Shown one piece after another: positions 43,550 through 58,500 of a stretch of DNA of 64,000 nt. The position numbers and the translations under genes were made by a program. Source of the stretch: Acanthococcus lagerstroemiae (Eukaryota > Arthropoda > Insecta > Hemiptera > Eriococcidae). Location: NCBI GenBank assembly GCA_031841125.1, contig CM063109.1, positions 27,623,321-27,687,320 on the forward strand, in the 5' to 3' direction. Under the pieces are notes generated by a model. The model ran no database searches, was not told where the DNA came from, and worked only from the letters and a program-made list of their open reading frames with translations. Positions within the stretch are counted from its first letter, which is position 1. Every line of letters starts with the position of its first letter.

Positions 43550-46500
43550 GATAACTAGAAGAAAACGGTTTGAAATTTTGAGAGCGAATTGATCTCCTCT
43601 TTCGAAAGTGTCAATCCGTTTCACTGTAGCAGCCTCCAATCCTGAGATTTTTGCATTTTATTAGTTCGCCCCAGGAAATTGAAGATCTCGAAAACGGCGA
43701 ATATTCTGGTAATGCCTTCAGCACGTCGAATATGCAACTCAACATACACCAATTGACGTTTTCGAAATCGCGAAAATCTCTGGACTGGGGATAGCTAGAG
43801 GAAAACGGTTTGAAATTTTGAGAGCAGATTGATCTCCTCTTTCGAAAGTGTCAACCCGTTTCGCTGTAGCAGCCTCCAATCCAAAGATTTTTGCATTTTA
43901 TTAGTTCGCCCCAGAGAAATAAGCGATTTCGAAAACGGCAAATATTCTGGTAATGCCTTCAGCACGTCGAATATGCAACTCAACATACACCAATTGACGT
44001 TTTCGAAATCGCGAAAATCTCTGGACTGGGGATAGCTAGAGGAAAACGGTTTGAAATTTTGAGAGCAGATTGATCTCCTCTTTCGAAAGTGTCAACCCGT
44101 TTCGCTGTAGCAGCCTCCAATCCAAAGATTTTTGCATTTTATTAGTTCGCCCCAGGAAATTGAAGATCTCGAAAACGGCGAATATTCTGGTAATGCCTTC
44201 AGCACGTCGAATATGCAACTCAACATACACCAATTGACGTTTTCGAAATCGCGAAATCTCTGGAATGGGGATAGCTAGAGGAAAACGGTTTGAAATTTTG
44301 AGAGCAGATTGATCTCCTCTTTCGAAAGTGTCAACCCGTTTCGCTGTAGCAGCCTCCAATCCAAAGATTTTTGCATTTTATTAGTTCGCCCCAGAGAAAT
44401 TAGCGATTTCGAAAATGGCAATGGCGTATGTGAAATAGCATATTCGATACTTTTAAGGCGTCGCAGTATTGATTCGAATATTTGAATATGCTGGTAATGC
44501 CTTCAGCACGTCGAATATGCAACTCAACATACACCAATTGACGTTTTCGAAATTGCAACAATCTCTGGACTGGGGAGGGCTAGAGGAAAACGGTTCGAAA
44601 TTTTGAGAGCAGATTGATCTCCTCTTTCGAAAGTGTCAACCCGTTTCGCTGTAGCAGTTTCCAATCCAAAGATTTTTGCATTTTATTAGTTCGCCCCAGA
44701 GAAATTAGCAATTTCGAAAATGGCAAATATTCTGGTAATGCCTTCAACACGTCGAATATGCAACTCAACATACTCGAATCGACGTTTTCGAAATCGCTAA
44801 TTTCACTGGGGGGGAACTAATAAAACGCGAGAATCTCCGGACTGGGGATAGCTAGAGGAAAACGGTTTGAAAATTTGAGAGCAGATTGATCTCCTCTTTC
44901 GAAAGTGTCAACCCGTTTCGCTGTAGCAGCCTCCAATCCAAAGATTTTTGCATTTTATCAGTTCGCCCCAGGAAATTGAAGATTTTGAAAACGTCAATTG
45001 GCGTATGTGAAATAGCATATTCGATACTTTTAAGGCGTCGCAGTATTGATTCGAATATTTGAATATGCTGGTAATGCCTTCAGCACGTCGAATATGCAAC
45101 TCAACATACATCAATTGACGTTTTCGAAATCGCGAAAATCTCCGGACTGGGGATAGCTAGAGGAAAACGGTCTGCAATTTTGAGAGCAGATTGATCTCCT
45201 CTTTCGAAAGTGTCAACCGGTTTCGCTGTAGCAGCCTCCAATCCAAAGATTTTTGCATTTTATTAGTTCGCCCCAGGAAATTGAAGATCTCGAAAACGGC
45301 GAATATTCTGGTAATGCCTTCAGCACGTCGAATATGCAACTCAACATACACCAATTGACGTTTTCGAAATCGCAAAAATCTCTGGACTGGGGATAGCTAG
45401 AGGAAAACGGTTCGAAATTTTGAGAACAGATTGATCTCCTCTTTCGAAGGTGTCAACCTGTTTCGCTGTAGCATTTTCCAATCCAAAGATTTTTGCATTT
45501 TATTAGTTCGCCCCAGAGAAATTAGCGATTTCGAAAACGGCAAATATTCTGGTAATGCCTTCTACACGTCGAATAGGCAACTCAACATACACCAACTGAC
45601 GTTTTCGAAATCGCTAATTTCTCTGGGGGGAACTAATAAAACGCGAAAATCTCTGGACTGGGGATAGCTAGAGGAAAACGGTTTGAAATTTTGAGAGCAG
45701 ATTGATCTCCTCTTTCGAAAGTGTCAACCCGTTTCGCTGTAGCAGCCTCCAATCCAAAGATTTTTGCATTTTATCAGTTCGCCCCAGGAAATTGAAGATT
45801 TTGAAAACGTCAATTGGCGTATGTGAAATAGCATATTCGATACTTTTAAGGCGTCGCAGTATTGATTCGAATATTTGAATATGCTGGTAATGCCTTCAGC
45901 ACGTCGAATATGCAACTCAACATACACCAATTGACGTTTTCGAAATTGCGACAATCTCTGGACTGGGGAGGGCTAGAGAAAACGGTTCGAAATTTTGAGA
46001 GCAGATTGATCTCCTCTTTCGAAACTGTCAACCTGTTTCGCTGTAGCAGCCTCCAATCCAAAGATTTTTGCATTTTATTAGTTCGTCCCGCAGAAATAAG
46101 CGATTTCGAAAACGGCAAATATTCTGGTAATGCCTTCAGCACGTCGACTATGCAACTCAACATACACCAATTAACGTTTTCGAAATTGCGAAAATCTCTG
46201 GACTGGGGAGGGCTAGAGGAAAACGGTCGGCAATTTTGAGAGCAGATTGATCTCCTCTTTCGAAAGTGTCAACCCGTTTCGCTGTAGCAGCCTCCAATCC
46301 AAAGATTTTTGCGTTTTATTAGTTCGCCCCAGAGAAATTAGCGATTTCGAAAACGGCAAATATTCTGGTAATGCCTTCAACACGTCGAATATGCAACTCG
46401 ACATACACCAACTGACGTTTTCGAAATCGCTAGTTTCTCTGGGGGGAACTAATAAAACGCGAAAATCTCTGGACTGGGGATAGCTAGAGGAAAACGGTTT

Positions 46501-49500
46501 GAAATTTTGAGAGCAGATTGATCTCCTCTTTCGAAAGTGTCAACCCGTTTCGCTGTAGCAGCCTCCAATCCAAAGATTTTTGCATTTTATTAGTTCGCCC
46601 CAGGAAATTGAAGGTCTCGAAAAACGGCGAATATTCTGGTAATGCCTTCAGCACGTCGAATATGCAACTCAACATACATCAATTGACGTTTTCGAAATCG
46701 CGAAAATCTCCGGACTGGGGATAGCTAGAGGAAAACGGTCTGCAATTTTGAGAGCAGATTGATCTCCTCTTTCGAAAGTGTCAACCTGTTTCGNNNNNNN
46801 NNNNNNNNNNNNNNNNNNNNNNNNNNNNNNNNNNNNNNNNNNNNNNNNNNNNNNNNNNNNNNNNNNNNNNNNNNNNNNNNNNNNNNNNNNNNNNNNNNNN
46901 NNNNNNNNNNNNNNNNNNNNNNNNNNNNNNNNNNNNNNNNNNNNNNNNNNNNNNNNNNNNNNNNNNNNNNNNNNNNNNNNNNNNNNNNNNNNNNNNNNNN
47001 NNNNNNNNNNNNNNNNNNNNNNNNNNNNNNNNNNNNNNNNNNNNNNNNNNNNNNNNNNNNNNNNNNNNNNNNNNNNNNNNNNNNNNNNNNNNNNNNNNNN
47101 NNNNNNNNNNNNNNNNNNNNNNNNNNNNNNNNNNNNNNNNNNNNNNNNNNNNNNNNNNNNNNNNNNNNNNNNNNNNNNNNNNNNNNNNNNNNNNNNNNNN
47201 NNNNNNNNNNNNNNNNNNNNNNNNNNNNNNNNNNNNNNNNNNNNNNNNNNNNNNNNNNNNNNNNNNNNNNNNNNNNNNNNNNNNNNNNNNNNNTTCGAAA
47301 GTGTCAACCCGTTTCGCTGTAGCAGCCTCCAATCCAAAGATTTTTGCATTTTATTAGTTCGCCCCAGAGAAATTAGCGATTTCGAAAACGGCAAATATTC
47401 TGGTAATGCCTTCAGCACGTCGAATATGCAACTCAACATACTCGAATCGACGTTTTCGAAATCGCTAATTTCACTGGGGGGAACTAATAAAACGCGAGAA
47501 TCTCCGGACTGGGGATAGCTAGAGGAAAACGGTTTGAAATTTTGAGAGCAGATTGATCTCCTCTTTCGAAAGTGTCAACCTGTTTCGCTGTAGCAGCCTC
47601 CAATCCAAAGATTTTTGCATTTTATTAGTTCGCCCCAGAGAAATAAGCGATTTCGAAAACGGCAAATATTCTGGTAATGCCTTCAGCACGTCGACTATGC
47701 AACTCAACATACACGAATCGACGTTTTCGAAATCGCTAATTTCTCTGGGGGGAACTAATAAAACGCGAGAATCTCCGGACTGGGGATAGCTAGAGGAAAA
47801 CGGTTTGAAATTTTGAGAGCAGATTGATCTCCTCTTTCGAAAGTGTCAACCCGTTTCGCTGTAGCAGCCTCCAATCCAAAGATTTTTGCATTTTATTAGT
47901 TCGCCCCAGAAATTAAGCTTTCGAAAACGGCAAATATTCTGGTAATGCCTTCAGCACGTCGACTATGCAACTCAACATACACGAATCGACGTTTTCGAAA
48001 TCGCTAATTTCACTGGGGGGAACTAATAAAACGCGAGAATCTCCGGACTGGGGATAGCTAGAGGAAAACGGTTTGAAATTTTGAGAGCAGATTGATCTCC
48101 TCTTTCGAAAGTGTCAACCCGTTTCGCTGTAGCAGCCTCCAATCCAAAGATTTTTGCATTTTATTAGTTCGCCCCAGAGAAATTAGCGATTTCGAAAACG
48201 GCAAATATTCTGGTAATGCCTTCAGCACGTCGACTATGCAACTCAACATACACCAATCGACGTTTTCGAAATCGCTAATTTCTCTGGGGGGAACTAATAA
48301 AACGCGAAAATCTCCGGACTGGGGATAGCTAGAGGAAAACGGTTTGAAATTTTGAGAGCAGATTGATCTCCTCTTTCGAAAGTGTCAACCCGTTTCGCTG
48401 TAGCAGCCTCCAATCCAAAGATTTTTGCATTTTATTAGTTCGCCCCAGAGAAATTAGCGATTTCGAAAACGGCAAATATTCTGGTAATGCCTTCAACACG
48501 TCGACTATGCAACTCAACATACACCAATTAACGTTTTCGAAATCGCGAAAATCTCTGGACTGGGGATAGCTAGAGGAAAACGGTTTGAAATTTTGAGAGC
48601 AGATTGATCTCCTCTTTCGAAAGTGTCAACCCGTTTCGCTGTAGCAGCCTCCAATCCAAAGATTTTTGCGTTTTATTAGTTCGCCCCAGAGAAATTAGCG
48701 ATTTCGAAAACGGCAAATATTCTGGTAATGCCTTCAGCACGTCGACTATGCAACTCAACATACACGAATCGACGTTTTCGAAATCGCTAATTTCACTGGG
48801 GGGAACTAATAAAACGCGAGAATCTCCGGACTGGGGATAGCTAGAGGAAAACGGTTTGAAATTTTGAGAGCAGATTGATCTCCTCTTTCGAAAGTGTCAA
48901 CCCGTTTCGCTGTAGCAGCCTCCAATCCAAAGATTTTTGCATTTTATTAGTTCGCCCCAGAGAAATAAGCGATTTCGAAAACGGCAAATATTCTGGTAAT
49001 GCCTTCAACACGTCGACTATGCAACTCAACATACACGAATCGACGTTTTCGAAATCGCTAATTTCACTGGGGGGAACTAATAAAACGCGAGAATCTCCGG
49101 ACTGGGGATAGCTAGAGGAAAACGGTTTGAAATTTTGAGAGCAGATTGATCTCCTCTTTCGAAAGTGTCAACCTGTTTCGCTGTAGCAGCCTCCAATCCA
49201 AAGATTTTTGCATTTTATTAGTTCGCCCCAGAGAAATTAGCGATTTCGAAAACGGCAAATATTCTGGTAATGCCTTCAGCACGTCGACTATGCAACTCAA
49301 CATACACCAATTAACGTTTTCGAAATCGCGAAATCTCTGGACTGGGGATAGCTAGAGGAAAACGGTTTGAAATTTTGAGAGCAGATTGATCTCCTCTTTC
49401 GAAAGTGTCAACCCGTTTCGCTGTAGCAGCCTCCAATCCAAAGATTTTTGCATTTTATTAGTTCGCCCCAGAGAAATAAGCGATTTCGAAAACGGCAAAT

Positions 49501-52500
49501 ATTCTGGTAATGCCTTCAGCACGTCGACTATGCAACTCAACATACACCAATTAACGTTTTCGAAATCGCGAAACCTCTGGACTGGGGATAGCTAGAGAAA
49601 AACGGTTTGAAATTTTGAGAGCAGATTGATCTCCTCTTTCGAAAGTGTCAACCCGTTTCGCTGTAGCAGCCTCCAATCCAAAGATTTTTGCATTTTATTA
49701 GTTCGCCCCAGAGAAATTAGCGATTTCGAAAACGGCAAATATTCTGGTAATGCCTTCAACACGTCGAATATGCAACTCAACATACTCGAATCGACGTTTT
49801 CGAAATCGCTAATTTCACTGGGGGGAACTAATAAAACGCGAGAATCTCCGGACTGGGGATAGCTAGAGGAAAACGGTTTGAAATTTTGAGAGCAGATTGA
49901 TCTCCTCTTTCGAAAGTGTCAACCCGTTTCGCTGTAGCAGCCTCCAATCCAAAGATTTTTGCATTTTATTAGTTCGCCCCAGAGAAATTAGCGATTTCGA
50001 AAACGGCAAATATTCTGGTAATGCCTTCAGCACGTCGACTATGCAACTCAACATACTCGAATCGACGTTTTCGAAATCGCTAATTTCACTGGGGGGAACT
50101 AATAAAACGCGAGAATCTCCGGACTGGGGATAGCTAGAGGAAAACGGTCTGCAATTTTGAGAGCAGATTGATCTCCTCTTTCGAAAGTGTCAACCTGTTT
50201 CGCTGTAGCAGCCTCCAATCCAAAGATTTTTGCATTTTATTAGTTCGCCCCAGAGAAATTAGCGATTTCGAAAACGGCAAATATTCTGGTAATGCCTTCA
50301 CACGTCGACTATGCAACTCAACATACACCAACGACGTTTTCGAAATCGCTAGTTTCTCTGGGGGGAACTAATAAAACGCGAAAATCTCTGGACTGGGGAT
50401 AGCTAGAGGAAAACGGTTTGAAATTTTGAGAGCAGATTGATCTCCTCTTTCGAAAGTGTCAACCCGTTTCGCTGTAGCAGCCTCCAATCCAAAGATTTTT
50501 GCATTTTATTAGTTCGCCCCAGAGAAATTAGCGATTTCGAAAACGGCAAATATTCTGGTAATGCCTTCAGCACGTCGAATATGCAACTCAACATACTCGA
50601 ATCGACGTTTTCGAAATCGCTAATTTCACTGGGGGGAACTAATAAAACGCGAGAATCTCCGGACTGGGGATAGCTAGAGGAAAACGGTTTGAAATTTTGA
50701 GAGCAGATTGATCTCCTCTTTCGAAAGTGTCAACCTGTTTCGCTGTAGCAGCCTCCAATCCAAAGATTTTTGCATTTTATTAGTTCGCCCCAGAGAAATA
50801 AGCGATTTCGAAAACGGCAAATATTCTGGTAATGCCTTCAGCACGTCGACTATGCAACTCAACATACACGAATCGACGTTTTCGAAATCGCTAATTTCAC
50901 TGGGGGGAACTAATAAAACGCGAAATCTCCGGACTGGGGATAGCTAGAGGAAAACGGTTTGAAATTTTGAGAGCAGATTGATCTCCTCTTTCGAAAGTGT
51001 CAACCCGTTTCGCTGTAGCAGCCTCCAATCCAAAGATTTTTGCATTTTATTAGTTCGCCCCAGAGAAATTGGATTTCGAAAACGGCAAATATTCTGGTAA
51101 TGCCTTCAGCACGTCGACTATGCAACTCAACATACTCGAATCGACGTTTTCGAAATCGCTAATTTCACTGGGGGAACTAATAAAACGCGAGAATCTCCGG
51201 ACTGGGGATAGCTAGAGGAAAACGGTTTGAAATTTTGAGAGCAGATTGATCTCCTCTTTCGAAAGTGTCAACCCGTTTCGCTGTAGCAGCCTCCAATCCA
51301 AAGATTTTTGCATTTTATTAGTTCGCCCCAGAGAAATTAGCGATTTCGAAAACGGCAAATATTCTGGTAATGCCTTCAGCACGTCGAATATGCAACTCAA
51401 CATACACCAATTGACGTTTTCGAAATCGCTAATTTCTCTGGGGGGAACTAATAAAACGCGAAAATCTCCGGACTGGGGATAGCTAGAGGAAAACGGTTTG
51501 AAATTTTGAGAGCAGATTGATCTCCTCTTTCGAAAGTGTCAACCCGTTTCGCTGTAGCAGCCTCCAATCCAAAGATTTTTGCATTTTATTAGTTCGCCCC
51601 AGAGAAATTAGCGATTTCGAAAACGGCAAATATTCTGGTAATGCCTTCAACACGTCGTATATGCAACTCAACATACACCAATTAACGTTTTCGAAATCGC
51701 GAAAATCTCTGGACTGGGGATAGCTAGAGGAAAACGGTTTGAAATTTTGAGAGCAGATTGATCTCCTCTTTCGAAAGTGTCAACCCGTTTCGCTGTAGCA
51801 GCCTCCAATCCAAAGATTTTTGCGTTTTATTAGTTCGCCCCAGAGAAATTAGCGATTTCGAAAACGGCAAATATTCTGGTAATGCCTTCAGCACGTCGAC
51901 TATGCAACTCAACATACTCGAATCGACGTTTTCGAAATCGCTAATTTCACTGGGGGGAACTAATAAAGCGCGAGAATCTCCGGACTGGGGATAGCTAGAG
52001 GAAAACGGTTTGAAATTTTGAGAGCAGATTGATCTCCTCTTTCGAAAGTGTCAACCCGTTTCGCTGTAGCAGCCTCCAATCCAAAGATTTTTGCATTTTA
52101 TTAGTTCGCCCCAGAGAAATTAGCGATTTCGAAAACGGCAAATATTCTGGTAATGCCTTCAGCACGTCGATATGCAACTCAACATACTCGAATCGACGTT
52201 TTCGAAATCGCTAATTTCACTGGGGGGAACTAATAAAACGCGAGAATCTCCGGACTGGGGATAGCTAGAGGAAAACGGTTTGAAATTTTGAGAGCAGATT
52301 GATCTCCTCTTTCGAAAGTGTCAACCCGTTTCGCTGTAGCAGCCTCCAATCCAAAGATTTTTGCATTTTATTAGTTCGCCCCAGAGAAATTAGCGATTTC
52401 GAAAACGGCAAATATTCTGGTAATGCCTTCAGCACGTCGACTATGCAACTCAACATACACCAATTAACGTTTTCGAAATCGCGAAATCTCTGGACTGGGG

Positions 52501-55500
52501 ATAGCTAGAGGAAAACGGTTTGAAATTTTGAGAGCAGATTGATCTCCTCTTTCGAAAGTGTCAACCGTTTCGCTGTAGCAGCCTCCAATCCAAAGATTTT
52601 TGCATTTTATTAGTTCGCCCCAGAGAAATAAGCGATTTCGAAAACGGCAAATATTCTGGTAATGCCTTCAGCACGTCGACTATGCAACTCAACATACACC
52701 AATTAACGTTTTCGAAATCGCGAATCTCGGACTGGGGATAGCTAGAGGAAAACGGTTTGAAATTTTGAGAGCAGATTGATCTCCTCTTTCGAAAGTGTCA
52801 ACCCGTTTCGCTGTAGCAGCCTCCAATCCAAAGATTTTTGCATTTTATTAGTTCGCCCCAGAGAAATTAGCGATTTCGAAAACGGCAAATATTCTGGTAA
52901 TGCCTTCAGCACGTCGAATATGCAACTCAACATACACGAATCGACGTTTTCGAAATCGCTAATTTCACTGGGGGAACTAATAAAACGCGAGAATCTCCGG
53001 ACTGGGGATAGCTAGAGGAAAACGGTTTGCAATTTTGAGAGCAGATTGATCTCCTCTTTCGAAAGTGTCAACCCGTTTCGCTGTAGCAGCCTCCAATCCA
53101 AAGATTTTTGCATTTTATTAGTTCGCCCCAGAGAAATTAGCGATTTCGAAAACGGCAAATATTCTGGTAATGCCTTCAACACGTCGACTATGCAACTCAA
53201 CATACACGAATCGACGTTTTCGAAATCGCTAATTTCACTGGGGGGAACTAATAAAACGCGAGAATCTCCGGACTGGGGATAGCTAGAGGAAAACGGTTTG
53301 AAATTTTGAGAGCAGATTGATCTCCTCTTTCGAAAGTGTCAACCTGTTTCGCTGTAGCAGCCTCCAATCCAAAGATTTTTGCATTTTATTAGTTCGCCCC
53401 AGAGAAATTAGCGATTTCGAAAACGGCAAATATTCTGGTAATGCCTTCAACACGTCGACTATGCAACTCAACATACACCAATGACGTTTTCGAAATCGCT
53501 AGTTTCTCTGGGGGGAACTAATAAAACGCGAAAATCTCTGGACTGGGGATAGCTAGAGGAAAACGGTTTGAAATTTTGAGAGCAGATTGATCTCCTCTTT
53601 CGAAAGTGTCAACCCGTTTCGCTGTAGCAGCCTCCAATCCAAAGATTTTTGCATTTTATTAGTTCGCCCCAGAGAAATTAGCGATTTCGAAAACGGCAAA
53701 TATTCTGGTAATGCCTTCAACACGTCGAATATGCAACTCAACATACTCGAATCGACGTTTTCGAAATCGCTAATTTCACTGGGGGGAACTAATAAAACGC
53801 GAGAATCTCCGGACTGGGGATAGCTAGAGGAAAACGGTTTGAAATTTTGAGAGCAGATTGATCTCCTCTTTCGAAAGTGTCAACCGTTTCGCTGTAGCAG
53901 CCTCCAATCCAAAGATTTTTGCATTTTATTAGTTCGCCCCAGAGAAATAAGCGATTTCGAAAACGGCAAATATTCTGGTAATGCCTTCAGCACGTCGACT
54001 ATGCAACTCAACATACACGAATCGACGTTTTCGAAATCGCTAATTTCACTGGGGGGAACTAATAAAACGCGAAATCTCCGGACTGGGGATAGCTAGAGGA
54101 AAACGGTTTGAAATTTTGAGAGCAGATTGATCTCCTCTTTCGAAAGTGTCAACCCGTTTCGCTGTAGCAGCCTCCAATCCAAAGATTTTTGCATTTTATT
54201 AGTTCGCCCCAGAGAAATTAAGCGATTTCGAAAACGGCAAATATTCTGGTAATGCCTTCAGCACGTCGACTATGCAACTCAACATACACGAATCGACGTT
54301 TTCGAAATCGCTAATTTCACTGGGGGAACTAATAAAATGCGAGAATATCCGGACTGGGGATAGCTAGAGGAAAACGGTTTGAAATTTTGAGAGCAGATTG
54401 ATCTCCTCTTTCGAAAGTGTCAACCCGTTTCGCTGTAGCAGCCTCCAATCCAAAGATTTTTGCATTTTATTAGTTCGCCCCAGAGAAATAAGCGATTTCG
54501 AAAACGGCAAATATTCTGGTAATGCCTTCAGCACGTCGAATATGCAACTCAACATACACAATCGACGTTTTCGAAATCGCTAATTTCACTGGGGGGAACT
54601 AATAAAACGCGAAAATCTCCGGACTGGGGATAGCTAGAGGAAAACGGTTTGAAATTTTGAGAGCAGATTGATCTCCTCTTTCGAAAGTGTCAACCCGTTT
54701 CGCTGTAGCAGCCTCCAATCCAAAGATTTTTGCATTTTATTAGTTCGCCCCAGAGAAATTAGCGATTTCGAAAACGGCAAATATTCTGGTAATGCCTTCA
54801 ACACGTCGTATATGCAACTCAACATACACCAATGACGTTTTCGAAATCGCTAAAATCTCTGGACTGGGGATAGCTAGAGGAAAACGGTTTGAAATTTTGA
54901 GAGCAGATTGATCTCCTCTTTCGAAAGTGTCAACCCGTTTCGCTGTAGCAGCCTCCAATCCAAAGATTTTTGCATTTTATTAGTTCGCCCCAGAGAAATT
55001 AGCGATTTCGAAAACGGCAAATATTCTGGTAATGCCTTCAGCACGTCGACTATGCAACTCAACATACTCGAATCGACGTTTTCGAAATCGCTAATTTCAC
55101 TGGGGGGAACTAATAAAACGCGAGAATCTCCGGACTGGGGATAGCTAGAGGAAAACGGTTTGAAATTTTGAGAGCAGATTGATCTCCTCTTACGAAAGTG
55201 TCAACCAGTTTCGCTGTAGCAGCCTCCAATCCAAAGATTTTTGCATTTTATTAGTTCGCCCCAGAGAAATAAGCGATTTCGAAAACGGCAAATATTCTGG
55301 TAATGCCTTCAACACGTCGTATATGCAACTCAACATACTCGAATCGACGTTTTCGAAATCGCTAATTTCACTGGGGGGAACTAATAAAACGCGAGAATCT
55401 CCGGACTGGGGATAGCTAGAGGAAAACGGTCTGCAATTTTGAGAGCAGATTGATCTCCTCTTTCGAAAGTGTCAACCTGTTTCGCTGTAGCAGCCTCCAA

Positions 55501-58500
55501 TCCAAAGATTTTTGCATTTTATTAGTTCGCCCCAGAGAAATTAGCGATTTCGAAAACGGCAAATATTCTGGTAATGCCTTCAGCACGTCGACTATGCAAC
55601 TCAACATACACCAATGACGTTTTCGAAATCGCTAATTTCACTGGGGGGAACTAATAAAACGCGAAAATCTCGGACTGGGGATAGCTAGAGGAAAACGGTT
55701 TGAAATTTTGAGAGCAGATTGATCTCCTCTTTCGAAAGTGTCAACCCGTTTCGCTGTAGCAGCCTCCAATCCAAAGATTTTTGCATTTTATTAGTTCGCC
55801 CCAGAGAAATAAGCGATTTCGAAAACGGCAAATATTCTGGTAATGCCTTCAGCACGTCGACTATGCAACTCAACATACACGAATCGACGTTTTCGAAATC
55901 GCTAATTTCACTGGGGGGAACTAATAAAACGCGAGAATCTCCGGACTGGGGATAGCTAGAGGAAAACGGTTTGAAATTTTGAGAGCAGATTGATCTCCTC
56001 TTTCGAAAGTGTCAACCCGTTTCGCTGTAGCAGCCTCCAATCCAAAGATTTTTGCATTTTATTAGTTCGCCCCAGAGAAATAAGCGATTTCGAAAACGGC
56101 AAATATTCTGGTAATGCCTTCAGCACGTCGAATATGCAACTCAACATACACCAATTAACGTTTTCGAAATCGCGAAAATCTCTGGACTGGGGATAGCTAG
56201 AGGAAAACGGTTTGAAAATTTGAGAGCAGATTGATCTCCTCTTTCGAAAGTGTCAACCCGTTTCGCTGTAGCAGCCTCCAATCCAAAGATTTTTGCGTTT
56301 TATTAGTTCGCCCCAGAGAAATTAGCGATTTCGAAAACGGCAAATATTCTGGTAATGCCTTCAACACGTCGTATATGCAACTCAACATACTCGAATCGAC
56401 GTTTTCGAAATCGCTAATTTCACTGGGGGGAACTAATAAAACGCGAGAATCTCCGGACTGGGGATAGCTAGAGGAAAACGGTTTGAAATTTTGAGAGCAG
56501 ATTGATCTCCTCTTTCGAAAGTGTCAACCCGTTTCGCTGTAGCAGCCTCCAATCCAAAGATTTTTGCATTTTATTAGTTCGCCCCAGAGAAATTAGCGAT
56601 TTCGAAAACGGCAAATATTCTGGTAATGCCTTCAACACGTCGACTATGCAACTCAACATACACCAACTGACGTTTTCGAAATCGCTAGTTTCTCTGGGGG
56701 GAACTAATAAAACGCGAAAATCTCTGGACTGGGGATAGCTAGAGGAAAACGGTTTGAAATTTTGAGAGCAGATTGATCTCCTCTTTCGAAAGTGTCAACC
56801 CGTTTCGCTGTAGCAGCCTCCAATCCAAAGATTTTTGCATTTTATTAGTTCGCCCCAGAGAAATTAGCGATTTCGAAAACGGCAAATATTCTGGTAATGC
56901 CTTCAACACGTCGATATGCAACTCAACATACACGAATCGACGTTTTCGAAATCGCTAATTTCACTGGGGGGAACTAATAAAACGCGAGAATCTCCGGACT
57001 GGGGATAGCTAGAGGAAAACGGTTTGAAATTTTGAGAGCAGATTGATCTCCTCTTTCGACAGTGTCAACCTGTTTCGCTGTAGCAGCCTCCAATCCAAAG
57101 ATTTTTGCATTTTATTAGTTCGCCCCAGAGAAATTAGCGATTTCGAAAACGGCAAATATTCTGGTAATGCCTTCAGCACGTCGACTATGCAACTCAACAT
57201 ACACCAATTAACGTTTTCGAAATCGCGAAACCTCTGGACTGGGGATAGCTAGAGAAAAACGGTTTGAAATTTTGAGAGCAGATTGATCTCCTCTTTCGAA
57301 AGTGTCAACCCGTTTCGCTGTAGCAGCCTCCAATCCAAAGATTTTTGCATTTTATTAGTTCGCCCCAGAGAAATAAGCGATTTCGAAAACGGCAAATATT
57401 CTGGTAATGCCTTCAGCACGTCGACTATGCAACTCAACATACTCGAATCGACGTTTTCGAAATCGCTAATTTCACTGGGGGGAACTAATAAAACGCGAGA
57501 ATCTCCGGACTGGGGATAGCTAGAGGAAAACGGTTTGAAATTTTGAGAGCAGATTGATCTCCTCTTTCGAAAGTGTCAACCAGTTTCGCTGTAGCAGCCT
57601 CCAATCCAAAGATTTTTGCATTTTATTAGTTCGCCCCAGAGAAATAAGCGATTTCGAAAACGGCAAATTTTCTGGTAATGCCTTCAACACGTCGACTATG
57701 CAACTCAACATACACCAATTAACGTTTTCGAAATCGCGAAAATCTCTGGACTGGGGATAGCTAGAGAAAAACGGTTTGAAATTTTGAGAGCAGATTGATC
57801 TCCTCTTTCGAAAGTGTCAACCCGTTTCGCTGTAGCAGCCTCCAATCCAAAGATTTTTGCATTTTATTAGTTCGCCCCAGAGAAATTAGCGATTTCGAAA
57901 ACGGCAAATATTCTGGTAATGCCTTCAACACGTCGACTATGCAACTCAACATACACGAATCGACGTTTTCGAAATCGCTGATTTCACTGGTGGGAACTAA
58001 TAAAACGCGCGAATCTCCGGACTGGGGATAGCTAGAGGAAAACGGTTTGAAATTTTGAGAGCAGATTGATCTCCTCTTTCGAAAGTGTCAACCGTTTCGC
58101 TGTAGCAGCCTCCAATCCAAAGATTTTTGCATTTTATTAGTTCGCCCCAGAGAAATTAAGCGATTTCGAAAACGGCAAATATTCTGGTAATGCCTTCAGC
58201 ACGTCGACTATGCAACTCAACATACACCAATTACGTTTTCGAAATCGCGAAATCTCTGGACTGGGGATAGCTAGAGGAAAACGGTTTGAAATTTTGAGAG
58301 CAGATTGATCTCCTCTTTCGAAAGTGTCAACCCGTTTCGCTGTAGCAGCCTCCAATCCAAAGATTTTTGCATTTTATTAGTTCGCCCCAGAGAAATTAGC
58401 GATTTCGAAAACGGCAAATATTCTGGTAATGCCTTCAACACGTCGACTATGCAACTCAACATACACGAATCGACGTTTTCGAAATCGCTAATTTCACTGG

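Noticed and set aside
46669..47518. Long ORFs of 183-256 codons across the N gap
   Set aside because: Most of each frame is N.
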